Assembly (NCBI RefSeq): GCF_900496995.4
Contig: NC_044007.1
Location: forward strand, 71,028,742 to 71,092,741
Length of the DNA stretch: 64,000 nt
Reading direction: 5' to 3'
Origin: Aquila chrysaetos chrysaetos
Taxonomy: Eukaryota > Chordata > Aves > Accipitriformes > Accipitridae
The first letter of the stretch is position 1. Every line of letters starts with the position of its first letter. Shown here in pieces: positions 31,601 through 42,739 of this stretch. The notes beneath the pieces were generated by a model. That model did not search any database, was not told the origin of the DNA, and saw only the letters and a list, made by a program, of their open reading frames with translations. The position numbers were made by a program, and so were the translations under genes.

Positions 31601-34600
31601 GCTTCAGGGGAAATTTTTTCTAGAGCACAAGGAGAATGAAAATACTATCATCCCTCAGTGAGGGTAGAACGCATAGTTACCCCTTCTGTATTCAGAAAAC
31701 CCATTGACAAATGCTGCCATTTAATAGCTGCTTTTAAAGAAGCTACTCAGACAGACATCTATTTAGATGAAAAAGATTGTGTCACCATAACGTGCTTACC
31801 CAATCTACCAATTTGTTTAACAATCAGTTAAAAAAAAAAAGTGAAGGGCTGGTAGTCAATAAAAACTGCACACTAAAATACTGTATGTTGTTTTGGATTT
31901 TTAAAAGAAACTAACAAAAAAGCTTCTTGTTAGATGGATGGGGTGTCAGCAAAAAATCCTTTTTTGCAACTGATTAGCATTGTTGGTTTTTTTTTTTTTT
32001 TCCTATTTGATAACAAAGGAGAAATGTTTCTAGCTGTTACTGCTAGTAACTGCTAGTTTAGGAGATTGCCTGTTTTAAGAATGGTGTCCCTTTGGTTCTG
32101 ATAACATAATCACAAATAATAAATTTTACTAGTATTTGATTTGTTTATTAACTGACTACACTGCTATAAAGTGGATTCAGGCATCAGATATTACCTACTG
32201 GGGTCTATGGTTTGGGAAATAAGAAATAGCCAGAGGAGAACAAAGATGTGGCAGTAACATTAAGCTTAAAAATCGTTGTTGGAAGCGCTTCCAAAACAAA
32301 TGGAACTTGAGCAGAGCTGAAGGTGATGTTCTGTGGCAAAGGGAGGTGGTTTTATTAGGAGATCAGCTGTGAGAGGGGAAAGAAATGACAAGAGAGTCTG
32401 TATTTTCTAAGCAGCAGTGCTCAGGAGAGAGGGATGCTAGGTCTGTAGTTAAAAGAACACTCAAGAATAGAGAGAATCTAGAGGCAGGAAAACGCACACA
32501 TGAATTTATTACTGTGTAAATGGTGATTGGTTTTAAGGATTTCCTGTACAAAGCATGAGTGTTGTGCATCCGAAAGAAGAGTCTTTGAGGATGTAACGTG
32601 TGTGTGTGTCTGCAGTGCATCTTGTCGGTGTATCTGCAGGGTGAGAACTCATGAAGACATGTGGTTAAGCAACTCTGAATTTGGGAGTGTGGGGTGGGAG
32701 GTAACCACTGGTAACAAGGGGGACTCGGGCTCTGTTTCTGGGTGTATGGGGAGAGGATAAAGAACCCGTGCCCAGGAGTTCTACAGAAGTTGCTGGGGTG
32801 AAGCCAGCACTGCAATCACTTTTGAAAGTTTAAGACCAAGGACTGTGAGACTTGAGCAGGGTTTTGTCACAGAGAAAGTGCAATGCAAAGAGGAGAGCTG
32901 CTATAAAAGGAAGAATATGCTGTGCAGTAGAAAGCCATATACTAATCCAAACTACTGCTCTGCAAGCAATGCTAGCACCAAAATGTAGATTTGGCAAGAG
33001 TTTTGCATACGCGCTGCCTAGGCTTAAGCTACTCCTTCTTTAATTAAATTTGATTTTAATTAAATATGGAAATGTTATTGTGACTTAAGGTTTATTGCCA
33101 GCTTCACCTGTTAAACCCTGAATAGTTGGACAACGTATTCCTGGAGAGGAGACGTAAGCTGACTAAGGTAAAACAGAGAGACTGTGAGATTTAATTTGAT
33201 GTTAAGATTTATAAACTTTACTAATTTGATTGCAAAATACCTTTTGAGCAGCTTGATAAGTTAGTACATTTAGGCCTTCCAATTCCATGTCTTTGCCAAG
33301 GAGATTACAAGGTGTGATTTGAAAAAAAAAAACCAAAAAAAAAAACCAGCTACGATGGCATGCAAGTAAACATAGGAGTTTGCACGCACAGATGTAATTA
33401 AAAAGAACAGTTTTGAAAAATGTTTTCAAAAACAGAAATAGTCTGAATGTCTTCCCTACACTTAAATTTCAAATTTTCCTCCAGTTACCAAGATGTGTTT
33501 TAGAAACAGACTTTGTGTGGTAAGCCCAGCTGGAGTTCCGTGTCTGCTATTGAAAGTTAACTTAGGCCTGTTCTGGTGATAGGAAATTGTTTGTTAATTT
33601 GCTATTTCAGATTGGTAGGAATATTTGCATAGGCCAGAATCTCTTTCAGAAAGCACAGCCTGAAGTAAGTACTCAGCAAAGGGAGATGGGCAGTGTAACT
33701 GAGCTAGTGCATAATTTCATTTTTAATTTGATTATTAAGAAATTCCAAGTCATGGAAAACTTCAAGGCATAGAAGAATTTTTGTGACAGTGAGATAACAT
33801 CTTCATTTTCTGGTGAGAATCAGCTATTAATAATTAGGCCTAACTGATCTTTGTTCTTTCAGGCTATTACATATATGGATTCAAAATAGTACACATCAAA
33901 TACTCTTTATGCTAAATGTTTCTTGTCATATATTATTAATTTTAAAAAGTGAATTGTGTTGTTGAAAACCAAGGGGAAAATAGGAATGTTTTCTCGTGTG
34001 GTTACACGGTCCTATGTTTAGAATAGTTCATATAACTTTATAATATTTTTTTAAACTTTTTTTTTCCCTGTGACAACTATAAGTACTCTGAAGGCTGCCT
34101 TTTTCATTTGTGAGCTAGAACTGGTGTTTGAAGAGAATTCACCCACAGCTTTAAACTAACTTCTCAGTTGTTTTGTAATGTCTTTGGAGCATTCAGTTTC
34201 TGAAAGAAAATCATGGAATACAACCTTTTCAGTGTCCTGCTTATTGGGAGGACACATGCAGGTTTAGCATGCTACAGTGAGCAATGGCTTATTGCAGTAC
34301 AGAGTAGTAGAAAATACACTTTGTAAAGAGCAAAGTAGCCTCCAAAATGAACAATTTTAAAAAAGCTGTGCTTTGGAAAGTGGATATATGCCACCTAGTG
34401 AAAAAGAGTTTTCATTTTAGGCAGACCATTGTTGAAAAAGTAATAACAGCTTCTGAACCGATCCTGTGCTGTAAATCCAATGAAGTAAGGCGACATTACA
34501 TAAGTGAACAAAGTGACTAGCATAGAACAGGCTCTTGTCAGAGAATTTACATTGTGCATGACAGATTCCTGGCATTAACCTGGTAACTTACTTTCAAAGC

Positions 34601-37600
34601 TACTTCTCCTCCTCTTTCTCACAAAATAAGAGAATTTGGAAAGGATAGATAGGTGATGGAATGCATCTTAGGACAAACTGAAGAGTGGGTTTGTCCACTC
34701 TTCAGGACATAATAAGAGGATTAATATCAATTAGAAAAAACCCAAAGCTGTAACTTTTAGTTTTTAGACACTTCTGTCCCTGCGTTTAAGATAACACTGC
34801 ACCAGTTTGCATTTGGAAGGGTATCTCCTTTAATCTGCATACTGACCTCTCTTGTGTCTCTGATGCTGATAATCATTTTTCAACCTGAAAGAAATATGAC
34901 CAGTTTGTGATTCTGTTTCAGGAGGTGCAGCGTGACATAAAAGCTCTCTGCAAGGCAAATACCTTTTCTGATCTTGAAGGGAAGTGTTAGAAGTTGGTAT
35001 GAGTTTTATCCAGCTTAACAATGCTGCTGCTTGGAAAAATTGGTACTGGAACAACAGAAATGGAAGCTTGGAACTACAGGAATAGAAGATTCCTTCTCTT
35101 ACCCATCTTCCAAAAGCAAACTAACAAAATAAACCAAAAAAACTGATCCTGGGAAGAGGTTAGTGTAGTAGTTGTTACTCCCACTTCCAACTTCCATACT
35201 CTCCTAGGATACAAGAAGCAGCATTGTGCCAGCTGAGTGTAAGAGTGAGAAGGATTTTAAATCTGAAGTTTATGTAGAAGTAATAGTTTGGGTTTGGTTT
35301 GGAAGGGACCTTTAAAAGTCATTGCAGGGGGGTTGGACTAGATGACATCTTCAACTAGATCAGGTTGCTCAGAGCCCCGTCCAACCTGACCTTGAATGTT
35401 TCCAGGGATGGGGCATCTACCACCTCTCTGGGCAACCTGTGCCAGGGTTTCACCACTCTCACCATAAAAATTTCTTCCTTATATCTAGTCTGAATTTACC
35501 CTCTTTTAGTTTAAAACCATTACCCCTTGTTCCTATCGCTACAGGCCCTGCTAAAAAGTTTGCCCCCACCTTTCTTATAAGTCCCCTTTAAGTATTGAAA
35601 GGCCACCATAAGGTGTCCCCGGAGCCTTCTCTTCTCCAGGCTGAACAACCCCAACCCTTTCAGCCTTTCTTCATAGGATAGGTGTTCCATCCCTCTGATC
35701 ATTTTTGCGGCGCTCCTCTGGACCCGCTCCAACAGGTCCATGTCTTTCCTGTGCTGAGGACTCCAGAGCTGGACACAGTACTCCAGGTGGGGTCTCACCA
35801 GAGCAGAACAGAGGGGTAGAATCGCCTCCCTTGACCTGCTGACCATGCTGCTGACCATCTTTTGATGCAGCCCAGGATATGTTTGGCTTTCTGGGCTGCA
35901 AATGCACATTGTTGGCTCCTGTCCAGCTTTTTATCCACCAGTACCCCCAAGTCCTTCTCGGCAGGGCTGCTCTCAATCCCTTCATCCCCCAGCCTGTATT
36001 GATACCAGGGGTTGCCCCAGCCCAGGGGCAGGACTTTGCACTTGGCCTTGTTGAACCTCATGAGGTTCCATGATCTTCCCAGGCACAGAGGTGAGGCTGA
36101 CAGGTTGGTAGTTCCCAGGGTCCTCCTTTCTACCCTTTTTAAAGATTAGTTCTATGTTTCCCTTTTTCCAGTCATTGGGGACTTCACCTGACTGCCATGA
36201 CTTTCCAAATATCATGGAGAGTGGCTTGGCAACTACATCAGCCAGTTTCCTCAGGACTCTGGGATGCATCTTGTCAGGTCCCATAGACTTATGTATGTTC
36301 AGGTTCCTCAGGTGATCATGAACCTGATCTTCTCTTACAGTGGGACAGACTTTGCTCTGCCAGTCCCTGTCTTGCGGTCCATCCACTCGAGAGGTGTGGA
36401 AAGAGAAGTTGCCAGTGAAGACTGAGGCAAAAGAGTTAGTTGTTGAGTACCTCAGCCTTCTCCTCATCCGTTGTTACCAGTTTGCCAGTTGTGTTCATGG
36501 GGACGGGGGGGTACGCTTTCTTTCACGTTCCTTTTCTGGCTGACGTAGTTGTAGAAGCCCTTCTTATTATTCTTTTTGGCAATTCTTGCCACGTTCAGCT
36601 CCAGCTGTGTCTTGGCCCTTCTGACCCCATCCCAGCACAACTGGGGATACCTGTCTCTGCTTCCACTGCCTGTGCATTTCCTTCTTGGCCTTTAGTTTGA
36701 CCAGCCAGTCTTGACTCATCCATGCCAGTCTCTTGCTTTCCTGTCCTGATTTCTTACACTTGGGGATCAAGAGCTCTTGTGCTCTATGGAAAGTGTCCTT
36801 AAAGTTCTGCCAGCTCTATTCTGCTCCCTTGTCCCTGAGGGCAGTTTCCCAGGGGGTCCTTTTGACTAACTCCTTGAAGAGCTGGAAGTTTGCTTTCCTA
36901 AAATTCCGGGTCCTGACTTTACTCTTCGCCTGACCCATATCCCTCAGGACGGCAAACTCCACAAGTGCATGATCACTGCAGCCTGGGCTGCCCCCAGTCT
37001 TGACTTCTCTTAGGAGCTCACTTGCATTGGTGACCATCAGGTCTAGTATCATCCCCTCTGGTAGGGCTGTCTATTGCCTGGCTTAAGAATTTATCCTTAA
37101 TGCATTCCTGGAGTCTTCTGAGTTGCCTACAGCTCACCGTGCTGCTTTTCCAGCAGATGTTGGGGTGGTTGAAGTCCCCAGCAGGACGAGAGCCTGCAAG
37201 TGCTATGCCTTCTGTAGCTGGAGTAAGAAGGTTTCATCAATGGGTTCCCCTTGATCAGGGGATGCATGTAAACACCAACCACAAGGTTGCTTTTATTGCC
37301 TCGGTCTCTGATTCTTACCCATAAGCTTTCAAACTGCTCTTGGCTATTCTTCAGAGACAGCTCGTCACACTCTATCCATTTCTTGTAGAGGGCGATGCCT
37401 CTGCCCCTCCTTCCTCACCCGTCTCTTCTGAACAGCCTGTAGCCATCGATAGCCGCACGCCAGTCATGGGACTCGTCCCACCAAGTTTCAGTAATGGCAA
37501 CTAGGTCGTAGCTTTCTAGCAGCACGGTGTCTTCCAACTCCTCCCGTTTGTTGCCTGTGCTGCGTGCGTTGGTGTAGAGGCGCTTCAGCGGGGCTGTCGG

Positions 37601-38462
37601 CCGTGTCACCTTCTTAGAGGAACGCCCCTTAATTCCTTTGAGGTATTTCACTGGTGTTTCCCTGTTGGCTCCTATCACCTCAGGAGCCCCTGGGTCATCA
37701 CCGTAAGACTTCAGGCACGCTCCAGTGTACCCAGCATGTCTCAGAGCAACAGGCTGAGGGCTCTCGCTGGCACATCCTCCCTCTAACCTTGGCGTTTCAT
37801 CCCACAGCTTGTCACGGGCAAGGCTGATATTATCCCCCGTCCCCCTTCAAGTCTAGTTTAAAGCTCTGTCAATGAGCCCTGCTAGCTCGTGAGCAAAGAC
37901 CCTCTCCCTGCTTGGAGAAAAGTGAATCCCATCTGACACCAGCAGGCCTGGTGCCGTGTAGGCCATCCCATTATCGAAAAACCCAAAATTGTAGTGGTGA
38001 CACCAGCCACGGAGCCATGTATTAATAGACTGGGTCCATCTGTTTCTTCCAGCGTCGCTGCCCACAACTGGAAGGATAGAGGAAAAAATTACTTGTGCTC
38101 CAGATTCGCTTACTAACCGTCCCAAGGCCCTGAAGTTTCTTTTGATTGCCCTTGGAAATGTTAGAATGTGTCCCAGCTCACTCTGTTGCGTGGCCCTTTT
38201 CTCATCACCCATGGTTCTGGGAAAGTGTACTAAGCCTGGTGATTATTATTTCTTTGTCTGATATCACTTACGGTGTGCTAATTACTGCACAAACACTGGA
38301 GCAGTGTGATCCCTAGGATCTCAGGGATGCCTATGGTTTCACTTCCCATGATGGACTGTTTTTCTGGTGTGGAGTCTTGTGTATTTTTAACTCCTATATT
38401 AGGTTATGTATGAGACTCCTGTATTTAAGACCATATGTGTTTGGCTGGACACTAAAAGAGCA

Positions 38463-38493
<31 letters not shown>

Positions 38494-41400
38494 GAGTGTT
38501 ATAAAAGATTATGTATCTAAACCTTTCAGTGGGGCTTGCACTTTAGCTGAAATGAAACAGAGTAGTATAGGGAAAACTCTATTCTTGATATGGAGTTAGG
38601 GTGGAAACTAAAAGGTATACCCAGTGAGAAACTCCAAAAATTTTTATGCATCTTCAACAGTGAGAGCACAGTGTTTCTAAGAATGTTCACATAAACTTTA
38701 TAGAATGATAATCATCTGTATGGGTGTTTTACCTGTTACAAAAACCATCATAAACCTGAGCACCATTCCCCACCAACATCCCAATTTCACATAGCTCCAA
38801 AAGGACAAAGCATATAAGATTTGCTAAGATGACATACGTGAATATATTGGGTGGTAGCAGTACAGAAAATGATGCAGTTTAAATTAAAAGCTGTCAGCAT
38901 GTAACACTTCACATCTGTTGCCTTCCATGACTAGGTTGCAGAGAAAATCAGATGCACAGCTTAAACAGACTGGCAATGCCTGCATTACTGGTGATACATT
39001 CTAATGATGGCGAGTGATTGAATTAACTTGTTTGTAAGAAATTAAATCATCTTATAGTCTCTGAAAAAAACTGAAGTTGAAGCTCAGCAGAACAGTTAAC
39101 ATACACCACAGTAGACAAAAGCAGTGTATGTAGTCTGTTGCTGTATGTTACCTAAAGACACGTGGTAAATTTGCTAGCTCAGTTCTTTGCGATCAGCATG
39201 CTGCATCCCTGACTTTTTGAATTTATAGTTTTTTCTTTTAAATTCTTTCTTGTGTAATCATCCTCACTGAGCAGGCATGGCATTTGCAGGATGCCTGTTC
39301 AGAGGATTCTTTGATACATTCAGTTTTTGCTGTAAGTTTAACATGTTAATTTCAACATGAAGCTGCATCAACTTGTTTGTTTATTTTACTGCAGAATCTG
39401 CCAGAGAATTTCAGTGATTGCAAACTGAAAAAGAAAGGGTTGGTGAAAAGGGTTCAGGTGAGTTTTTTGGGTTTTTTTTGTTTTCCATTAATGCTGGGCA
39501 CTTGTATACCAAGAGTTTGTGAAAATGAGAGCTGTTTAGAGCCTAGATTTTTTTCAGTGTTCGTTCTTACCTTGGTATTTCTTATGGCCTGCCTTTGAGA
39601 GGTATTTAATATAGCATTATAATAAACAGCATACAAAAATACAGATTTTCATAGTTCATGCTGTTTTCAGATAACGTTTGTAATTTGCATTAGTGGTTGG
39701 CCTTATGGCTGCCTGATGACGTAAAGTAATTCTGATAACATGTAAAGAAAACAGGATCATTCCTCCTTTCCCACTCCTTGGTGGGCTGGAGTAACGAATG
39801 AGGTCTGGGCACAAGGATGCAGTCAACTCTAACTCCTGCTGGACCTTGCTAGAGGTGTTCTTTGGAAAATTTAGCTTCTATTGCAAGGTTCCAACTTTCT
39901 ATGGAGAATAAGTCTCTAAAGTAAAATCTGTACAGAAGAGCAGCTTCTCTGGGGGGTGGGTTTTTTAATTGCTTTGCCATTGTATGCTGCTTATGAATTC
40001 CTAGGCATTGTTTCCTTAGAGACCTTGAACTGAAGGTTTGTTAATGAATACTGGAGTTCGTGTTTCTGTGTGTCGTCCCTCCCAAGTCAAACTTCCATAA
40101 ATGATTGGTAATGCTACTCATATTACTGGCTTTATTTCTATTATGCTAGCTTCAGTCACAGGTTAGAGTCCTGAAAATTTTTTGTGAAAGCACCTTGCAT
40201 TCATACATGGAGTTGAAAGGTTTTGTCTTATACTGTAACCTTATTAAATACTTTCCATTAATGTTTCCCAAATTTTTTAAAATAGCCATGTATTTAGAGG
40301 AAGCCCTACCAAGAAGTACTTCATATTACAAATGGTTTTTGTTACAGCTTTAGGGACAAAGCACTTTGTACTCAGATGGAGTTGAAAGGTTTTGTCTTAT
40401 ACTGTAACCTTATTAAATACTTTCCATTAATGTTTCCCAAATTTTTTAAAATAGCCATGTATTTAGAGGAAGCCCTACCAAGAAGTACTTCATATTACAA
40501 ATGGTTTTTGTTACAGCTTTAGGGACAAAGCACTTTGTACTCAGTTACAGAGGTAAGTTCAGATAATGCAGATTGAAATGAAGACGATTGCTGGCGTAGC
40601 TATGTTATATGGGGCTCTGAACATGCTCTTGATTCCCTGTGCCTAGTCAAAGCAGCAAAACTTTGTAATAGAGGTATGGCTATAAACCTCATGACAAGTT
40701 ACTAGAGCTCCACTCTCGGGTGAAGTTATTGCAGAAATAAGTGGGGCTTTGTATAAGAACTGCTGTTTAAATCATAAAACAGACTCTGTTGAGCAGAGAT
40801 CAGAATTACTGATGTGCTTTTATAGGCACAGTGTTCTGCAGCTATAGGTTATGAAGCCTTTGAGGACTGAGAAGAATCTAAGGGGTTTCAGACCAGAGCT
40901 GTTAACAACAATTTGTTTTTCCAGAGCAAGAAAATGATGGCAAGTTATGCTTATTACTCTTAAGTATTCATGAAAGTGAGGGGGAGCTATTAACTGCCTT
41001 CTGTTGCTGGCAATCACATATCTTCCGGAATGGGGAGACAGATATAAAACACCTGCAGCCAGCAATCGCAGTTGTTACCACCTTGACTTTTTCATCCCTC
41101 AAATCCTTACAGAAGTGAGTTGATGCCAGCTCAAGGGGTTGGTTGAAGATAGACGATTCAAAACAGTGTGATGGTTGAGAAACCTTTACCTGGCACAACA
41201 GTTTGCTGCCCTAGAGGGAAGGAAGTTTCTTAATGTCATTTTACTGTAAATAACATTAAATATCTGGTTTGACTGTTAAAATCTAATGCAGACATAGCAA
41301 AACTGAGTGCAAGATGTGAATAGATAGTGGGAGAGTCCGCTCAGAAACTACAGCATACTCACATACATTGGAATTGGCATAAAAGAATTTATTGGCTTAA

Positions 41401-42160
41401 AGTGCTGGCGTGTTGTGCTGTGTACAGCACAAGCAAAGTGACTAGTGGCTGCTGGCTCTTAATTGCTGTGTGTGGGTTGCTATACTTGTAAGAACTTGTG
41501 GACAGGTTCTAAGAAAGCTTAAGGTGCTGTGGACTGCCCGTTTTGGAAAGGAGCCTTCTGTCTTTCAGGCACACCAGCTACTTACTGATAAAGATGAGGG
41601 TTCATGTTGCCCTGTAGTTCTGAGAAATAGAAGAAGCCTTGGTTTAATAATTCTAATTAAATAGAAAGCTTGTTTTAGGTTTGACTGAGTAGGTTTGTCA
41701 CTCCCACCCTCGGCTACAGAAAGAAGTATGTGCTTTAGAAAGGAGTTTAAAAGTCATGTTCCAAATTGAAGCACTAACTTGTCTGAACCTTTATGATTCT
41801 TGTTGTTTATGAACTTTGCATCAACTCAAAGTACTTCAGCAGCAGGACTGGTGAGGATGGGCAGCCATGTTATTGCCTTATCAAATATCATGTTTCTGTT
41901 GGATTCTGGGTAAACAAAATTGTGAAAAGCTATTGTCAAAACAACTGGAAGGTGGTTATTGAGTTGTCGTCTTCAAATTCATGTTGGAAACTGCAGTTTC
42001 TGTTCTTAAGAAGTATCTACCATTGCTATAATTGCATCCCCAATAACATTTATTTGTTTCTTATTCTCAGGTTTTTCTTGCCCAGTGTGATACCATTGAA
42101 GGAAATATTGGTCAAGAAATGGACAAGCTACAGTCAAAGAATTTGGCACTGGCAGAATGA
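22615..42160 (+). CDS. BAG1: BAG family molecular chaperone regulator 1, short form
   Basis: Nucleotide-exchange co-chaperone of Hsp70/Hsc70, linking chaperones to the proteasome and to cell survival signalling. Seven coding exons: 22615-22657, 25826-25954, 26106-26188, 26917-27030, 27538-27645, 39395-39457 and 42071-42160. They splice to 630 nt, or 209 residues. The start [19 protein letters not shown] aligns with the internal MAAAGL...TVTVTHSNEKH of human BAG1. A ubiquitin-like domain follows (about residues 8-85; [44 protein letters not shown]), then the three-helix BAG domain (about 100-205; [56 protein letters not shown]), ending NLALAE. The acidic TRSEEX repeats of mammalian BAG1 are absent. 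Intron 5 is 11.7 kb and carries a large CR1. Confidence 0.96.
22658..25825 (+). other. BAG1: BAG1 intron 1
   Basis: 3.2 kb. The first 400 bp are CpG-rich with a gccga pentamer run (about 22693-22712), a 16-bp GC-rich duplication (about 22759-22791) and a run of 15 G (23025-23039). Nothing was recognised in the rest. Confidence 0.7.
25826..25954 (+). CDS. BAG1: BAG1 exon 2
   Basis: 129 nt, [15 protein letters not shown] through PFQKLIYK; acceptor tttgttag, donor gtaact. First half of the ubiquitin-like domain. Confidence 0.95.
26106..26188 (+). CDS. BAG1: BAG1 exon 3
   Basis: 83 nt, [14 protein letters not shown] through VMLIGKR; acceptor catttag, donor gtaagt. Second half of the ubiquitin-like domain. 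Confidence 0.95.
26917..27030 (+). CDS. BAG1: BAG1 exon 4
   Basis: 38 codons, [15 protein letters not shown] through EFTSIQK; acceptor acacag, donor gtatgc. First helix of the BAG domain. Confidence 0.95.
27538..27645 (+). CDS. BAG1: BAG1 exon 5
   Basis: 36 codons, [15 protein letters not shown] through KILEQIDAI; acceptor tcctcag, donor gtaagt. BAG domain helix that contacts Hsp70. Confidence 0.95.
34678..34705. repeat. Perfect 11-bp inverted repeat (hairpin)
   Basis: ctgaagagtgg and its exact complement ccactcttcag are separated by 6 bases (gtttgt). Too short to be a recognised RNA gene. Confidence 0.7.
35285..38217 (-). mobile_element. CR1 non-LTR retrotransposon, long internally deleted copy
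   Basis: About 2.9 kb antisense in BAG1 intron 5. Read on the minus strand from high to low coordinates: an ORF1 remnant with an SGNH-esterase-like region (37853-38212; IFSSILP block and a DGIHFS Asp-x-x-His motif); ORF2 endonuclease remnants (37415-37678 with [12 protein letters not shown], 36816-37052 with the SDH motif [10 protein letters not shown]); the start of the reverse transcriptase (35982-36467, [16 protein letters not shown]); then a deletion junction near 36070 to the ORF2 C-terminal part ([47 protein letters not shown]) and the 3' UTR (about 35285-35517). The catalytic core of the reverse transcriptase is missing, the frames are shifted in places and the 5' end is truncated, so the copy is dead. 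Confidence 0.93.
37853..38212 (-). pseudogene. CR1 ORF1 remnant, SGNH/GDSL esterase-like
   Basis: An open stretch of about 119 codons immediately 5' of the ORF2 part of the CR1. Visible motifs: [13 protein letters not shown] (resembles esterase block III), a hydrophobic middle with [13 protein letters not shown], and [20 protein letters not shown] with the Asp-x-x-His pair used by SGNH hydrolases. The N-terminal nucleophile Ser block is not present, so this is only the C-terminal part. CR1-family ORF1 proteins are known to carry esterase domains; activity is not expected here. Confidence 0.7.
38465..38493. repeat. Oligo-T tract (29 T)
   Basis: Uninterrupted run of 29 T on the + strand, about 250 bp beyond the CR1. 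Confidence 0.9.
39395..39457 (+). CDS. BAG1: BAG1 exon 6
   Basis: 21 codons, [15 protein letters not shown] through KRVQ; acceptor actgcag, donor gtgagt. Confidence 0.95.
39458..42070 (+). other. BAG1: BAG1 intron 6
   Basis: 2.6 kb GT-AG intron containing the 169-bp tandem duplication. Otherwise nothing was recognised. Confidence 0.7.
40207..40544. repeat. Exact 169-bp tandem duplication
   Basis: Copy 1 is at 40207-40375 and copy 2 at 40376-40544, adjacent and with no difference I can see. Unit starts atggagttgaaagg and ends ctttgtactcag. It lies in BAG1 intron 6 and is noncoding. Confidence 0.95.
42071..42160 (+). CDS. BAG1: BAG1 exon 7 (last)
   Basis: [15 protein letters not shown] through LALAE with a TGA stop at 42158-42160; acceptor ttctcag. 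Confidence 0.95.
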   Translation, partial: VFLAQCDTIEGNIGQEMDKLQSKNLALAE

Positions 42161-42621
42161 GGCATTGCCCTACTTAATTAGGAAACATAATTGCTCTATG
42201 AGCAAGAAGAAAAGTTTGCTCTTTGTTTTGGAGCACGTATTCAGCTTTTTTTTTTTTTTTTTTTTAAAGCCCAGTCTGTTAGACTGGTACCAGTCAATCA
42301 TTTCTTGCTGGTTGTCTTGTTTGCCGCTTGGTTAGACTATTATTTTGAAAAGAAAATCCTTCCTGAAGAATGGCAGAAATAATCTTTGTGGTGAATTGTT
42401 ATGTATCTTATGGACGAACGTTTAGTTAACTAAGTTATAAAGTTTGCAGTGATGGGCAATTTTGTCTGATATGTCTTTGAATTTATTTACAGCTCAAATC
42501 AAAGAAGGTCTATAATTGTACAAGTGCCATAAGTTGCAATTGTAGGACTTCAGCTTGATTGAAAAAGGCAAACTGAGACGACATCTGGGAGAGTCGAACA
42601 TTCTAGTAGACAGTTCAGAGC

Positions 42622-42627
42622 AATAAA
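42622..42627 (+). promoter_or_regulatory. BAG1: BAG1 polyadenylation signal (proximal)
   Basis: AATAAA 462 bp after the BAG1 stop. A second AATAAA lies at 42730-42735, so alternative 3' ends are possible. Confidence 0.6.
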
Positions 42628-42739
42628 AAAACCTACGCATTTGTATCTACTTAATGTTTGTATGCATTTATAAATATAAGAAAGCTTGACTATAAGGGAG
42701 TCGTACCTATTTTAGCCTTAAATTGTCATAATAAATGGA

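Larger units (their letters stand above)
27646..39394 (+). other. BAG1: BAG1 intron 5 (11.7 kb)
   Basis: AT-rich intron. Apart from the CR1 at 35285-38217, the oligo-T tract at 38465-38493 and a hairpin at 34678-34705, I recognise nothing. No exon-like ORF with family resemblance was seen on either strand. Confidence 0.7.

Noticed and set aside
32363-32815. 150-codon minus-strand ORF in BAG1 intron 5
   Set aside because: Cys/His/Ser/Pro-rich, no regular zinc-finger spacing and no splice context; treated as chance.
41793-42335. 180-codon + strand ORF overlapping the last BAG1 exon
   Set aside because: It runs in a different frame from the conserved BAG1 exon and contains a long poly-Phe from an oligo-T tract.
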